A stretch of 64,000 nt of DNA, from NCBI GenBank assembly GCA_050084515.1, contig CM114273.1:22506001-22570000 (forward strand), in the 5' to 3' direction. Below, in pieces: positions 36,045 to 46,034 of the stretch (the first letter of the stretch is position 1; each line of letters begins with the position of its first letter). A program made the position numbers and the translations under genes. Below the pieces are notes generated by a model. That model was given only the letters and a program-made list of their open reading frames with translations, was not told where the DNA came from and did no database searches. The DNA is from Blasia pusilla. Its lineage: Eukaryota; Marchantiophyta; Marchantiopsida; Blasiales.

Positions 36045-37536
36045 GTGACGCCGATGTCGCTATACTATTCTAGCTCTACTAGCTATGGGTGTAGGCAACC
36101 TAACTTGTCATCACCACAAGAAGTCTCCCACAATCTACTCGTCATACCTCCGGCCTCACTACCGGTAGCACATAGGAGTAACACTACTCGAAATCAGCGT
36201 CAACCCTAACAATGGGCGCAAGCAAGCAAGAAGCACGATGGAGGGGATCCAAACACAGAAATCCAACGACAACCCTCCAATCACAAATGGAAATCAAGGT
36301 AACACAATCCACCAAACGTGGTGCCCTCGAATCCACAAAACCCACCACACAATTCTAACGCAATAGCTACTCCGCTTGGCGGGTCGATGACGTGCTAGTT
36401 TAACGCGCAAAGACCTGAAAATATCACTGCATGGAGAGGCTACACCGCACTATGCGCTAGAGGTACATCAACCAAAAACCTGAGATGCATAAAGCGCCTA
36501 ACACATCTCTCGAAACAAAGACCAAATGAGCTACAATGATGCAGAATTTGGCATAGTTAAGAACTCGGCGGTTAAGCGTCCTCAGGTAGAATAGCCCAAA
36601 GATGGGTGACCAGTTATGCAAAACTCAAATCCCAAATCCTGAAAAAATTGCCTCACGCCCAAGCAAGCAAGCTTGCTTGCTTGCTCCTTGCTCCTTACTC
36701 CGCCTCTCACGCCCACTCGCCCCGAGCTACCACGAGTTGCCTCGAAGCCTCGAACGAACGGGGCGATAGGGGCATGCTCGAGACATGCCCCTATCGCCCC
36801 GTTCACCACGCTTCGCCACGCTTTGCAATGCTTCGCCATGCTTCGCTATGGAGAGAGATCCAACCAGGGCGCCCCCAACGGGATAGGCGTCTCCAAAAAT
36901 GAACGAGTCACCAACCAACTGTCCACCATAGCCAGACCTCGAGCTAGTCCGCGAAATTTCGATCAAAAATTACTTCACAAATACATGACCGAAATCAAAT
37001 CTATTTCAATCAGAATTCAATTGACCACCATAGCTATCTCTCCACAAAAATCAGCTACAACCGAGCTCAGACTCGAGCTAAAAATCAAACAAACTTCTTT
37101 GTCCATACACCTCCGAATCGCAAACCGAGAGCGCTTCCGCCAAGTTTCATGCACGCAGAAATCCGCAACGCTCCACACACTCGAGCAGATAGATTCACAG
37201 GAGATCACATGTCGAGTAGCAAGGAACCTCTCACCCGATCTGGATGAACTTCAACACGACTTCCGACTCCAAGCTCTCCACATCGTAAAACCGCCGAACA
37301 CCAGAATCTTCAATGCTTGATAACTTCCAACTCCCTTGACGAAATCGGGCGATCTACAGCGCATTGGAAAGCTCTCAAAAAAGGCGCTTCTTTCCCAACC
37401 AATCGCGCACCAGATTCACACCTCCAACATAGGCCACAAGCCACGAACATCCACGGCTGAGTACACAATCATCCCTAACCAGATCCTACTGATCTACATT
37501 CGAAGCTACCATCTATCTACTCCAGTTCTTTGAGTG
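36045..37536 (-). other. Leader of element Z
   Basis: Non-coding DNA between the 5' terminal unit and gag. It includes the palindrome aagcaagcttgctt (about 36660-36685), a 21-base perfect inverted repeat (36756-36804), stacked short repeats of the type ccacgcttcg (36808-36850), and a 5S-rRNA-like fragment on the opposite strand. Confidence 0.6.
36561..36612 (+). ncRNA. 5S rRNA-like fragment (internal promoter region)
   Basis: Starts gaactcggcggttaagcgtc and ends gatgggtgacc. These match the middle of plant 5S rRNA (GAACTCCGcAGTTAAGCG ... GATGGGTGACC), including the box A and box C control regions. By eye about three quarters of 52 bases agree, with one base missing. It lies antisense to element Z. 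It is a fragment, not a working 5S gene. Confidence 0.7.
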
Positions 37537-37901
37537 AAATGCGTGAAAGACCTACTGTCATAAAACACGTTTACAATCACATACAATCGAGCCAAACCCA
37601 CTCCACGATGGGAGAATCTAGGTCGAAGCTTATGGAAACACCATAGCCAAGAGCTCTACTCACTACCAAGGCTAACTCCCAACGCAACAGGCTCAACTCA
37701 AAGAACTGACTGTTCTTTGAGTGCACTCCACCTTATATCCTCCAACCTAAGAGCGGGCCCTACTGGGAAAGTCACCCCCAACTGAGTAACCCCCAACCCT
37801 ATGTATGGAACCACATCTCTACCAATCCACTACGGTCCTACATAAGGAATGGCCTCTACTAGCACACCATACTCTACGACATAATCCGTATGGTCATGAC
37901 A
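37537..37901 (-). repeat. 5' terminal unit of element Z (upstream part plus block D')
   Basis: Starts TGTCATGACC at 37901, runs through about 157 unique bases and then block D' (37537-37744), which repeats 28776-28985 almost exactly. It lacks the 107-base A end seen in the 3' unit. The TATA-like GGATATAAGG sits at the start of D'. Confidence 0.8.
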
Positions 37902-37905
37902 CACA

Positions 37906-39090
37906 CCAGAGAAGATCGGGAGAGATACCCTTTGACTTCTTTGGATGTTTTGCAGGTACGCCAGGGGATGATAGCCACACCATCGAGTGTGGTTCGCGTA
38001 CTACAAGTGGAGATGGGAGTTCTATTGTTTGAGACGGGGTTGCACCATAGCAACCACCGACATCCGCACTGGAGAGTCCTATCGTTATCATGATGGAGAC
38101 TTGGAGGCAGATATGGGCCCTAAGTTGACAAGAGGAGAGTCGCGTCGGATACACTTGTTCCTTAGGAGTTATAGGAGTTGTTTTGCATTTAGTATGCATG
38201 ATTTGGATACACTGAAGAGTCCAGGGATCCGCATTGAGTTGTCGAGTGACACGCCGATCTTCCGACGACCCTACGGGTACAGTGACATGGAGAGGGCTCT
38301 GATTCAGAGTAGGAGCGTGGACTTGGTTGAAGCACAACTAGTGGAGATGTTGCATGGAGAGTATGCATCTGCCACTGTCATGCCCGCCAAGAAGGATGTG
38401 CATGGCAACTGGATGGATTGGCGAATGTGTGGAGATTATCGACCTATCAATCGGCAGACAAAGGCCGATATGTATGCCATGCCCAACCCTGAGGAGATCT
38501 TTGATGCCATTGGGCATGCAAAGATCTTCAGTTCATTGGATTCGCGAGCCGCATACCATTAGCTGCCTATCAGATTGGAGGACAGGCAAAAGACGGCATT
38601 TTGGGGCATCGATCCTCACGAGAAGGATTTTTTTGTACTAGTGGCGGTTCCTACCATTCGGGTTAAAGAACGCCCCGGCTGAGTTTCAGAGGGTCATGGA
38701 TAGGATCTTGGCACGTGTGGATTTTGCTAAGTGTTATATTGATGACATCAAGTCTTTAGCGCCACGGTTGAGGAGCATGAGCGACATCTAGAGGAGGTGT
38801 TTCGACGATTGTAGTAACATGGGCTTAAGCTGCATCCAGACAAGTGCAAGTTCTTCTTAGACCAGATTGAGTACTTGGGTCATACGATATACCTTGGCGG
38901 CCTTGGTGTGCAATAGACAAAGGTAGAGACTATTTCACGCATTCCATGCCCTACAGATGTGAGTCGAGTTTGTGCATTCATGGGATTGGCAAACTTCTAT
39001 CGACGATACGTCAAGGGTTTCAGTTTGATTGCGAAGCCGCTAACCTTGATAACCAAGGTGGATCAAGAGTGGCACTTGGGGGATGAATAA
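37906..39090 (+). pseudogene. Linker and reverse transcriptase of element Y
   Basis: Resumes the methyltransferase C-terminus (REDRERYPLTSLDVLQ), then FAFSMHDLDTLKSPG, DTPIFRRPYGYSDMERALIQ, RMCGDYRPINRQTKADMYAM and KCYIDDIK with the YIDD box. LANFYRRYVKGFS closes the domain. Stops include a CAG to TAG change at YYQLPI and others near 38650-38760. Confidence 0.85.
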
Positions 39091-39108
39091 GAGAGAGCAT
39101 TTCATATG

Positions 39109-39560
39109 CGCAAGGACAAGTTGACGTCCGCGCCCATATTGAGGAGACCGATCAGGGGTCGTCCTTTCCAGTTGCTTACCGATTGGAGCATTTTGGGGCT
39201 TGGAGCCGTGCTCACCTAGCATGACGATGATGGTAGAGAGTTCGTGATGGCTTATGCAAGTCGCTCAAACAACGCTGCAGAGGCAAAGTATAGCTCGTAT
39301 GAGGGTGAGTGCTTGGCTGCAATGTGGGCTATCGCACATTTCAGATGTTATCTATTCGGAAATTCCTTTACTATCATTACTGATCATCAGCCACTTAAGT
39401 GGTTGATGGAGTAAGAAAAGCTTACAAGGAAGCTTGCGAAGTGGGCTCTTTTGTTGCACGAGTATGACTTCTAGGTGGTGCATAGACCTGGGACGCTCAA
39501 CCAGGATGCAGAGGGCTTGATCCGTAATCCATGCTTGAGTGAATGAGATGCGACTAGAGC
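39109..39560 (+). pseudogene. RNase H of element Y
   Basis: Shows LTSAPILRRPIRGRPFQLL, TDWSILGLGAVLT, YSSYEGECLAAMWAIAHFR and FTIITDHQPLKWLM in order. Four stops interrupt it, including a Gln codon changed to TAG after AVLT. Confidence 0.84.
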
Positions 39561-39588
39561 TCGTTGGCATGGTGAGAGTGATGAGGAG

Positions 39589-41170
39589 TTGGTGCCAGGA
39601 TGGCATGCGTCAGCTTATTTAGGCTTGTTGGCTATGGAGAGCCAGATTGCGGAGACTTTGATGGCAAGGTCTAGTCGAGAGTCCTTGGATCCCGAGGCCA
39701 GTGAGGACACAACAAGTAGCCGAGATATTCATGATGATGGAGTAGTCTTAGAGTACCTTCATACTGGAAGCGTTGCGAGCACCATGGATGCTAGAGAGCG
39801 GGATCAGATCCTACAACAGGCCATACGGTTCCGTTGGGAGGGGACACATGTTTTGAGGGTTTGGGAGGATGGTAGAGTACGCGTAGTGCCGCATCCTTTG
39901 CAGAGAGCACGACTAGTGCAGCATGCCCACAAGGAGTTGGGTCACTTTGGGGTGAATCAGACGTACAGCTTGCTCCAAATTCAGTATTGGTGGCGAGGCA
40001 TGCAGACTAACGTTCAGCAATTTGTTGCCAGGTGCATGGTGTGTGATCGGGTCCGAGCATCGTTCAATGCTCCGACTCCATAGTTGCATCCATTACCGAT
40101 CATGGGCTTAGGGTATAGATGGAGTTTGGATTTTGCAGGACCTTTGCCTTTGACGGAGCGTCAAAATCGTTATGTGTTGGTGATGGTTGAGCACTTCTCG
40201 AAGTGAATCGAGTTGGTTGCATTGCCTGACAAAGCGAGTGAGGGAGTAGCTTATGCCTTCCTTGATAGAGTGCTGAGTCATTATGGCACACCGGCTGAGG
40301 TGTTGACAGACTAGGGTATCGAGTTTCATGGTGAGTTCCAGGCCTTGTGTGATCAGGCGCTAATCGACCACCGCACGACTTCGCGAGATCATCCCGAGGC
40401 GGATGGATTAGCGGAGAGAGTTGTGCAGACGGTGAAGAGGGGTTTCCGCAAGTATGGCTTGCAGAGAGGTCACCTAGGATATTGGGACCTCTAGTTGCCA
40501 TGGTTGGCGATGGGATACAGATTCAGCATGTAGGCAGGCATCCTTAGCGTCTTTTTCACCGTACTTGCTACTTTATGGCCGAGAGCCAGATTTACCTGCG
40601 GCCATTCGTCGAGATGTTGGTGAGGTGCTAGACCTTGATGACCTAGATGTTTGGGCGCGAGCATGTTCTCAGAGGGCTGAGTTGTTTCGGAGAGTGATGC
40701 CCATGGCGTTCAAGAACTTGGCGATTGCGCAGCATCGAGATATGTTGAGGTATGCGACTATTCGGGATGGTGGTTATCGACCAACTATCCGGAGTTTTCA
40801 TCATGAAGATTTTGTCTACTTGCAGCAGACGACATCGACGACTTTGGATGTGATTGCAGAGCACACTATCCTGAGAGTGCGTGACGTTTTGCCATCCGGT
40901 GTTCTCTTGCTGGAGGGACGCGATGGCATGGTATGGAAGGACCATGTGCGTAATTGTGGGCCATGTCACCTTCCTAACATTGATGGTACATTAGATCTGA
41001 GCTTAGCAGTAGTTCATGCAGGCTTACGTTGTATGTTGTGTGGTTCTGCCCGTGATGCGGCCACGATGCTAGTCTGTGATGGATGTTCGAGAGGTTGGAA
41101 TATGGCATGTCTGACGCCACCTCTCACTAGGGTTCCTCGGGGACGATGGATGTGTCCCAGATGTACATAG
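39589..41170 (+). pseudogene. Integrase of element Y with complete C-terminal PHD finger
   Basis: HHCC domain (HAHKELGHFGVNQTY ... ARCMVCDRVRAS), the first Asp in WSLDFAGPLP, the second in LTD before a TAG, and Glu in HPEADGLAERVVQ. The C-terminal part is one open frame (40565-41170) with LPAAIRR, FRRVMPMAFKNLAIAQHRD and FVYLQQT, ending in a PHD finger at 41027-41167. Zinc-ligand spacing is C-x2-C-x11-C-x2-C-x4-N-x2-C-x14-C-x2-C; the usual His is Asn here. PHD fingers read histone H3 tails, so this could steer integration or methylation to certain chromatin (inference). Confidence 0.88.
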
Positions 41171-41358
41171 AGCAGATACTAGGTAGGTTTCGATTCCGAC
41201 TTTTTCTATGACATGGAAAACATGAAGGCGACTAACGATGGGGCCACATGAGCACCCGGCCTTCTTGCTCTTAGCGTCCGAGAGATGTATGTCATGGTAG
41301 GTAGGGATAGATGGCTATCTGGAGTTAGAGGGACCTAACCACCAGCTAGGGGGGCGAT
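41171..41358 (+). other. 3' UTR and polypurine tract of element Y
   Basis: Matches the same region of element 1 in inverse orientation (11551-11665), for example ctatctggagttag. It ends in the purine run AGGGGGGCGA (41348-41357), the expected plus-strand primer. Confidence 0.75.
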
Positions 41359-41484
41359 TGGAGATATTTTAGTACTTCTTGTCTCGTTGGTTGGATGCCA
41401 TGAGTTAGCATGGGATCGTGCGTGTTTGTGTGTGTGTTCGATGACAACGATGTACGTTGTGTAGCGATGTGTATGCGCACGACA
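41359..41484 (+). repeat. 3' terminal block A of element Y
   Basis: 126 bases, TGGAGATATT...CGCACGACA, almost identical to 472-597. It sits directly after the polypurine tract, where a full LTR should start with its U3. Target-side CCCC follows at 41485-41488. Confidence 0.85.
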
Positions 41485-41488
41485 CCCC

Positions 41489-43860
41489 AATCCGTCTATC
41501 AACTTAGGACCCATATTTAGCTCCCAAGTCTCCATCGTGATAGTCGTAGGACTCTCTGGCACAAATGGTTTTGGTTGTTATGATGCAACTCTATTAAAAA
41601 AAATAGAATTAGGTTGCTCCTTTGCAACCAACTGAGACATCTCGTCTCTTGATGCTCCTTGGTGTGGAGGATCATGAACCACGTCTGATGCTATGGATAT
41701 TATTTGTCGACATACCTGCAATACATCCCAAGAAGTCCATGGATGTCTCTTTTGATCACCTCTGATCTAATAATCACCTCAATTCTCGCCCCCAACCACT
41801 ACTTGCATTGTCTTGGTAGACATGGGGCTAGCAAGTGCAATAGATGTGACATATCTCAAACGCATCCAACATTGCTAAGCCCCTCCTAGGCATAGAATCT
41901 ATGTCAAGGAGTTTATATCCATTTCCTCACCCAAAATATGAAACTAGAACGCCTCGATCTCTTAGTAATAATACTATTTTCTCTCTTACGGAGAACCCCA
42001 TCATGTGCTCTCTCTCAATGATGTTGGGTTCCACCAACCATTGTGTTATGTCATCCCAAACCAAGCCAAGACCAGCCTTCTTATATGAATAGGAAGCCGT
42101 AAAACTCACAAAAGTTAGGAAGGTTTCCCATGGCATGCCAACCTTGTTAATCAGTGTCAATAAAGACTGATCATTGTGTCTAACTTCCTATGATCAACAT
42201 CTAGGATCCAAAATGGAATCCACCAATAAATGGGAGGTAAGTTCCACTCTCGCATATGCCCTTCTCAAAAGTGTGTGTGGCACCAAGTTGATTTATCACA
42301 TACGTAGACGATGTGCTTATGAACCTACACTCGCCATATCCAAAAACATTGTTGGGCTAATCCACGCACAAACTTGATGTGCACTTGTCACAATTTGTGT
42401 CTGAGAATCGCCTGAGATTAGAACTTTTTTGAGAAGTAAGCAAGAGAATACTTTTGATGCTTCTACAAGTGCTGCATGATCCTCATCATCTCTTAAAACC
42501 AGTTGGACCAGGAGTAAACTAAAACACAACCTCATCCAACACTCGGTTAGCATAGACGTGGCCACCCAAAAATGACCAAATCAATGGTCCCCGTCTAATT
42601 CAAGTCATGCAGCCCCCAACAAGGAAATGTCCCTCGATAAGGAACTTTGGTAACCTTGCATGGACAATAAGGATAACAAGCCATGAAAATAGAGATGCAA
42701 TTGTGCCATATATTGGAGTGAGACATGCCTCATAACCTCATTATGCTCCATATAAAAATATTTATGAACACGCACTCCTACTTGTAATGCAGTAGCCAAA
42801 CCAATGCCAATCCCTCCAAAGAGATCCACCACTCTAATACCCTCGTCTGGAATGCGCAATAGAAATCGGTATGGTATCCAAGGGTGACACCATAACATTC
42901 CCTGCTAACTTGGGCTCCTCTGACCCATCATGGTCTAGTGCAAAGCTCTTTATCCACACCATCTACATGTGTTGATTGATGCGTTGAAGCTTCTTGCTCA
43001 AGCCCCTCCAAGGTACCTCAGTTACCATAACACTCCTCTCCGTAAATGTGTCCTCGGCATAAACATGACCCTCAATAAAATCTCTAGGCCTAGTAATGGT
43101 GCTACTAAATGCTACTAGAGTCTCCACCTCTCTTGGTCGTCGATCAATCCGTCCACTCATGAATCGCATGAGAAAGGAGTTGAGTCGCCCATCACCAAAT
43201 TGCCATCCTAGTCTCTGGGATGCCAACTCCTCCTAATAATCTAGGGTAAGCTTCATGAAGTACAACACCACTCCATCAACCAAGATGTCATAAGACTCCG
43301 CAATGATCATTATCACCTTAGCTTGCTCCATAGAATCATCTATCAAATGTCTTGGTTGAATCATCATCGCAACCTCATATTAGGTGAGAAATTACGTCAA
43401 ACTTGCTCCATCCAAGGATCTCTATATCTTGAATGGGCAACACTCCACATTGGCCCTCATTGGGCCCAAACTTGTAAATGTTGCCTTCCCCAAACATCAG
43501 AGGTTGTGCTCCTTAATCCAACAAGACTCGCTATGGACAAAACACTCTACCTCTTGGACTAACCAAATGGAAGATCTCTCCACATTTATCCAGAAAAAAA
43601 TATCTAGAGACGCCATGGCATGCTCTAACGTGGGTCTAGTGAGCATCTCTGCCATCTTAGAAGCCAAAACCTACCATGAAAATGAGATGGATGTTTTGAG
43701 CATAGGCTCAAAGGGCATGTCCACCACCTCTTCTCCAACTACCTCTAAATGCGAGGCAGTAATACCATCTCTATGCTCACATAGCAACATGGAATACCTC
43801 GGCATGCATAGTGGTACTACAAACTAAGGAAGGATGCTTGGTATACGACATTTGATTAGA
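41489..43860 (-). pseudogene. Element X, protease-methyltransferase half
   Basis: Minus strand from the right: protease remnants, the spacer RPRDFIEGHVYAEDT (43226-42963), methyltransferase motif I VVDLFGGIGIGLATALQVG (42898-42605), YMEHNE, then VEPNIIEREHMMGFS of motif X (42160-41927), and METWELNMGPKLIDGLG at the left edge. Very decayed, with many stops and AT-rich drift, so older than Y and Z. Gag is missing. Confidence 0.82.
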
Positions 43861-44289
43861 ACCATTTTGAACCACATGTTTGAAGAGTATTTTCCAAAGT
43901 GTATTGAGAGTCTAAGGGGAAATGAGTATTTGCAACCTTTAGAGCTATAAATAAAATTAGAAAATAGCTTGCATAGACCACAACAAGTCCAAAGAAGATC
44001 ATAACTATTCTTGGGCCCAAATTATAGGTAAGAAGAAAATGGAGAACGCCATTGCTTCAACCAATTGAACATACAATGGAGCATGTCTAAAAATAAAATT
44101 GCCTACTTCATAACCAAACGAAACTTTTATTGAAGGATTTTTCCAAGGCGTAGTTGTGTCATTTGCTAAAGTGTGTCTTCGTGAGCTTTACAAACCATCT
44201 ATATCAAAATGAGAAGGCTTGTGATAATATAATCACATATATTAGTATCTCATAAATAGATTGAAAATCCGCTCAAATTTTTCAACTAT
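43861..44289. other. Intergenic, no gene seen
   Basis: AT-rich DNA without recognisable features, between element X and a foldback structure. Confidence 0.5.
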
Positions 44290-44449
44290 GATATTGAATT
44301 GGTTTAGGAAAGTATCGATCGGTTCCATCTTGGATCAGATAAAAATTCAGAAATTTAGCGAGAAATTTAGGTTCATCTAAAAATTTTCAATTCATGCCGT
44401 ATGATTCCAGATGGAACTGATCGACACTTTCTTAAACCAAGTGAATATC
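44290..44449. repeat. Foldback hairpin, 48-base arms
   Basis: 44290-44337 and 44402-44449 are inverted copies with 7 mismatches in 48 bases and a 64-base loop. No transposon ends are evident. It could be a small foldback element or a microRNA-type precursor. Confidence 0.75.
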
Positions 44450-45402
44450 ACACCTAAATATAGTAAGGAATTTGATCAAGAAGAAACAAGAGAGCAATAA
44501 TATTCTCCCATTAGAAGCAATCTATATGAGAGGGCAAGAATTAATTTGGTCTCATACATTGAGTGGAATTAGGAACTTTGCTCCAAAGTCTAAATCTTCT
44601 CATTCTAGGGCAACTTGAGATTCAAAGAGAGAGATAATGAAAGTTTGCAAGCGGCAATCGAGAGGAAATGTGACAACGAAGTATAGGCAAATGCACGAAC
44701 ATCAAGACTAGTGGAAGTAATACCACTGAATGCGGGAGCAAAAGAAACATAAAGAAACAAATGCAAGTCGTGTTGAGCAATGAGCACCAGGTTGAGACTC
44801 AAAAATAGCACGAAGAGTAGCAAATGCATGAGTAGTGGCTACAACAAGACTCCAAACCAAACTCATGGTGGGAATGGCAAGAGTAGCAAACAGCATACAC
44901 AAGAGCAATGAGAAAAATTTAACTTGAAAGAAAACTTGTAGAAGGAAATAGGAAAACTCATAAGTAACAACAAAAACAAACTTACCGGAGAGTGCAAGCA
45001 CTCCCCAAGGATTTTTTTAAGCCTATTCATCCTTGAGTTTGCTAACCCTTGGTCAAGTTACTTTAGCCATAGATTCTAGGAGAGGCAAGATTCAAATGAC
45101 CCTATGACCCCAAGTGCCCCATGCTCAAATCCCAGCTACCCCAAGGCTCAATGTACCTAAAGACTATGGTGGGGATTTGGTGGACATGGCCATATCCATG
45201 ACTCTCTAACTCATATCCCCTTATATACTATGTAATCTCCTACCCCTCTCATTTTTTCCTACGTGCCCCATATGTCACTAGGGACTTCTCGACCCGTAAA
45301 CAACCGGCCTACCACTATTTCTACAAATGTAGAAGATTCCAACCCTTTTACAACCTACGCAAAAATTTCCAACCACGCATTTTTGCAATTTGGACCTAAT
45401 TC
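44450..45402. other. Intergenic, no gene seen
   Basis: AT-rich; short open frames without similarity I can name. Confidence 0.5.
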
Positions 45403-45541
45403 TTTTAAGAAACTTCTAGTGTCATAAATTCATGAATTTTACTAATCATCATCAGGTTTATCTATGTGTATATAGAACTAGTATTCTTTGTAATATGGAT
45501 CGGTAAAATTCACAAATTTATGACACTAGAAGTTTCTAGAA
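45403..45541. repeat. Foldback hairpin, about 44-base arms
   Basis: 45403-45447 and 45498-45541 are inverted copies (core aaacttctagtgtcataaat) with a few mismatches and a loop of 50 bases. Part of the loop (attctttgtaatat, caggtttatct) recurs at 45590-45645. Confidence 0.75.
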
Positions 45542-45542
45542 C

Positions 45543-46034
45543 CCATATCTTGACATTTTATGCCTTGGATTTGGCATGTAGAACTGGCATTCTTTGTAAT
45601 ATCGATTGGTAAAGATGATTGGTTATACATGCATCAGGTTTATCTAAAGACCTTTGTGATGCCACACTTGGAGCCCACGTATGAGTAAATTGTCTTTATG
45701 GATTTTCTCCACATGTCGCCATAAGCAATGAACGCCAAATTTATATCTTGCTGGCAAAGGCAATGAACGGGATATAATGAGATGAGAATTGGAAGGAAAA
45801 TTTTCTCAAAAAATAATCTTATATGCACCGCTACACCCCCAACCATACCTACTCCAATTTGGAATCCCTGAGCAAACTCTTATGTATTTTGCTGCATACT
45901 TAATTTTTTATTTTGAGAGGGTTGTCTCAATTTAGATGGCTCCAAAGAAGTCCACTACGCCAGTGTATCACTAGCAACCAATGTAGGTACTATTTATCGA
46001 CCCCAAATCCAAGGCATAAAATGTAAAGATATGG
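45543..46034. repeat. Inverted repeat, 32-base arms around 428 bases
   Basis: 45543-45574 and 46003-46034 are inverted copies with one mismatch (core attttatgccttggatttgg). The left arm starts directly beside the hairpin at 45403-45541. This resembles terminal inverted repeats of a small non-autonomous element. Confidence 0.7.

Larger units (their letters stand above)
28669..37901 (-). mobile_element. Element Z: Ty3/gypsy retrotransposon of the same family, inserted in Y
   Basis: Minus-strand order: 5' terminal unit (37537-37901), leader, gag, protease, methyltransferase, RT, RNase H, integrase, truncated PHD, 3' terminal unit (28669-28985). CACA flanks it at 28665-28668 and 37902-37905. It starts TGTCATGACC and ends CGCACGACA. 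Removing it with one CACA rejoins the frame of Y (GDRH then TREDRERYP). Frameshifts are many. Confidence 0.88.
22646..41484 (+). mobile_element. Element Y: Ty3/gypsy retrotransposon with methyltransferase and PHD, split by element Z
   Basis: Plus-strand order: 5' terminal block (22646-23160), long leader, gag, protease, methyltransferase, [element Z 28669-37901], linker, RT, RNase H, integrase, PHD, 3' UTR, polypurine tract, block A. CCCC flanks it at 22642-22645 and 41485-41488. It begins TTGTCATGTC and ends CGCACGACA. The methyltransferase frame resumes exactly across Z. About ten stops lie between RT and integrase, most of them CAG to TAG. Confidence 0.87.

Noticed and set aside
40565-41026. 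A chromodomain at the integrase C-terminus
   Set aside because: No chromodomain pattern is visible; the region leads into a PHD finger.
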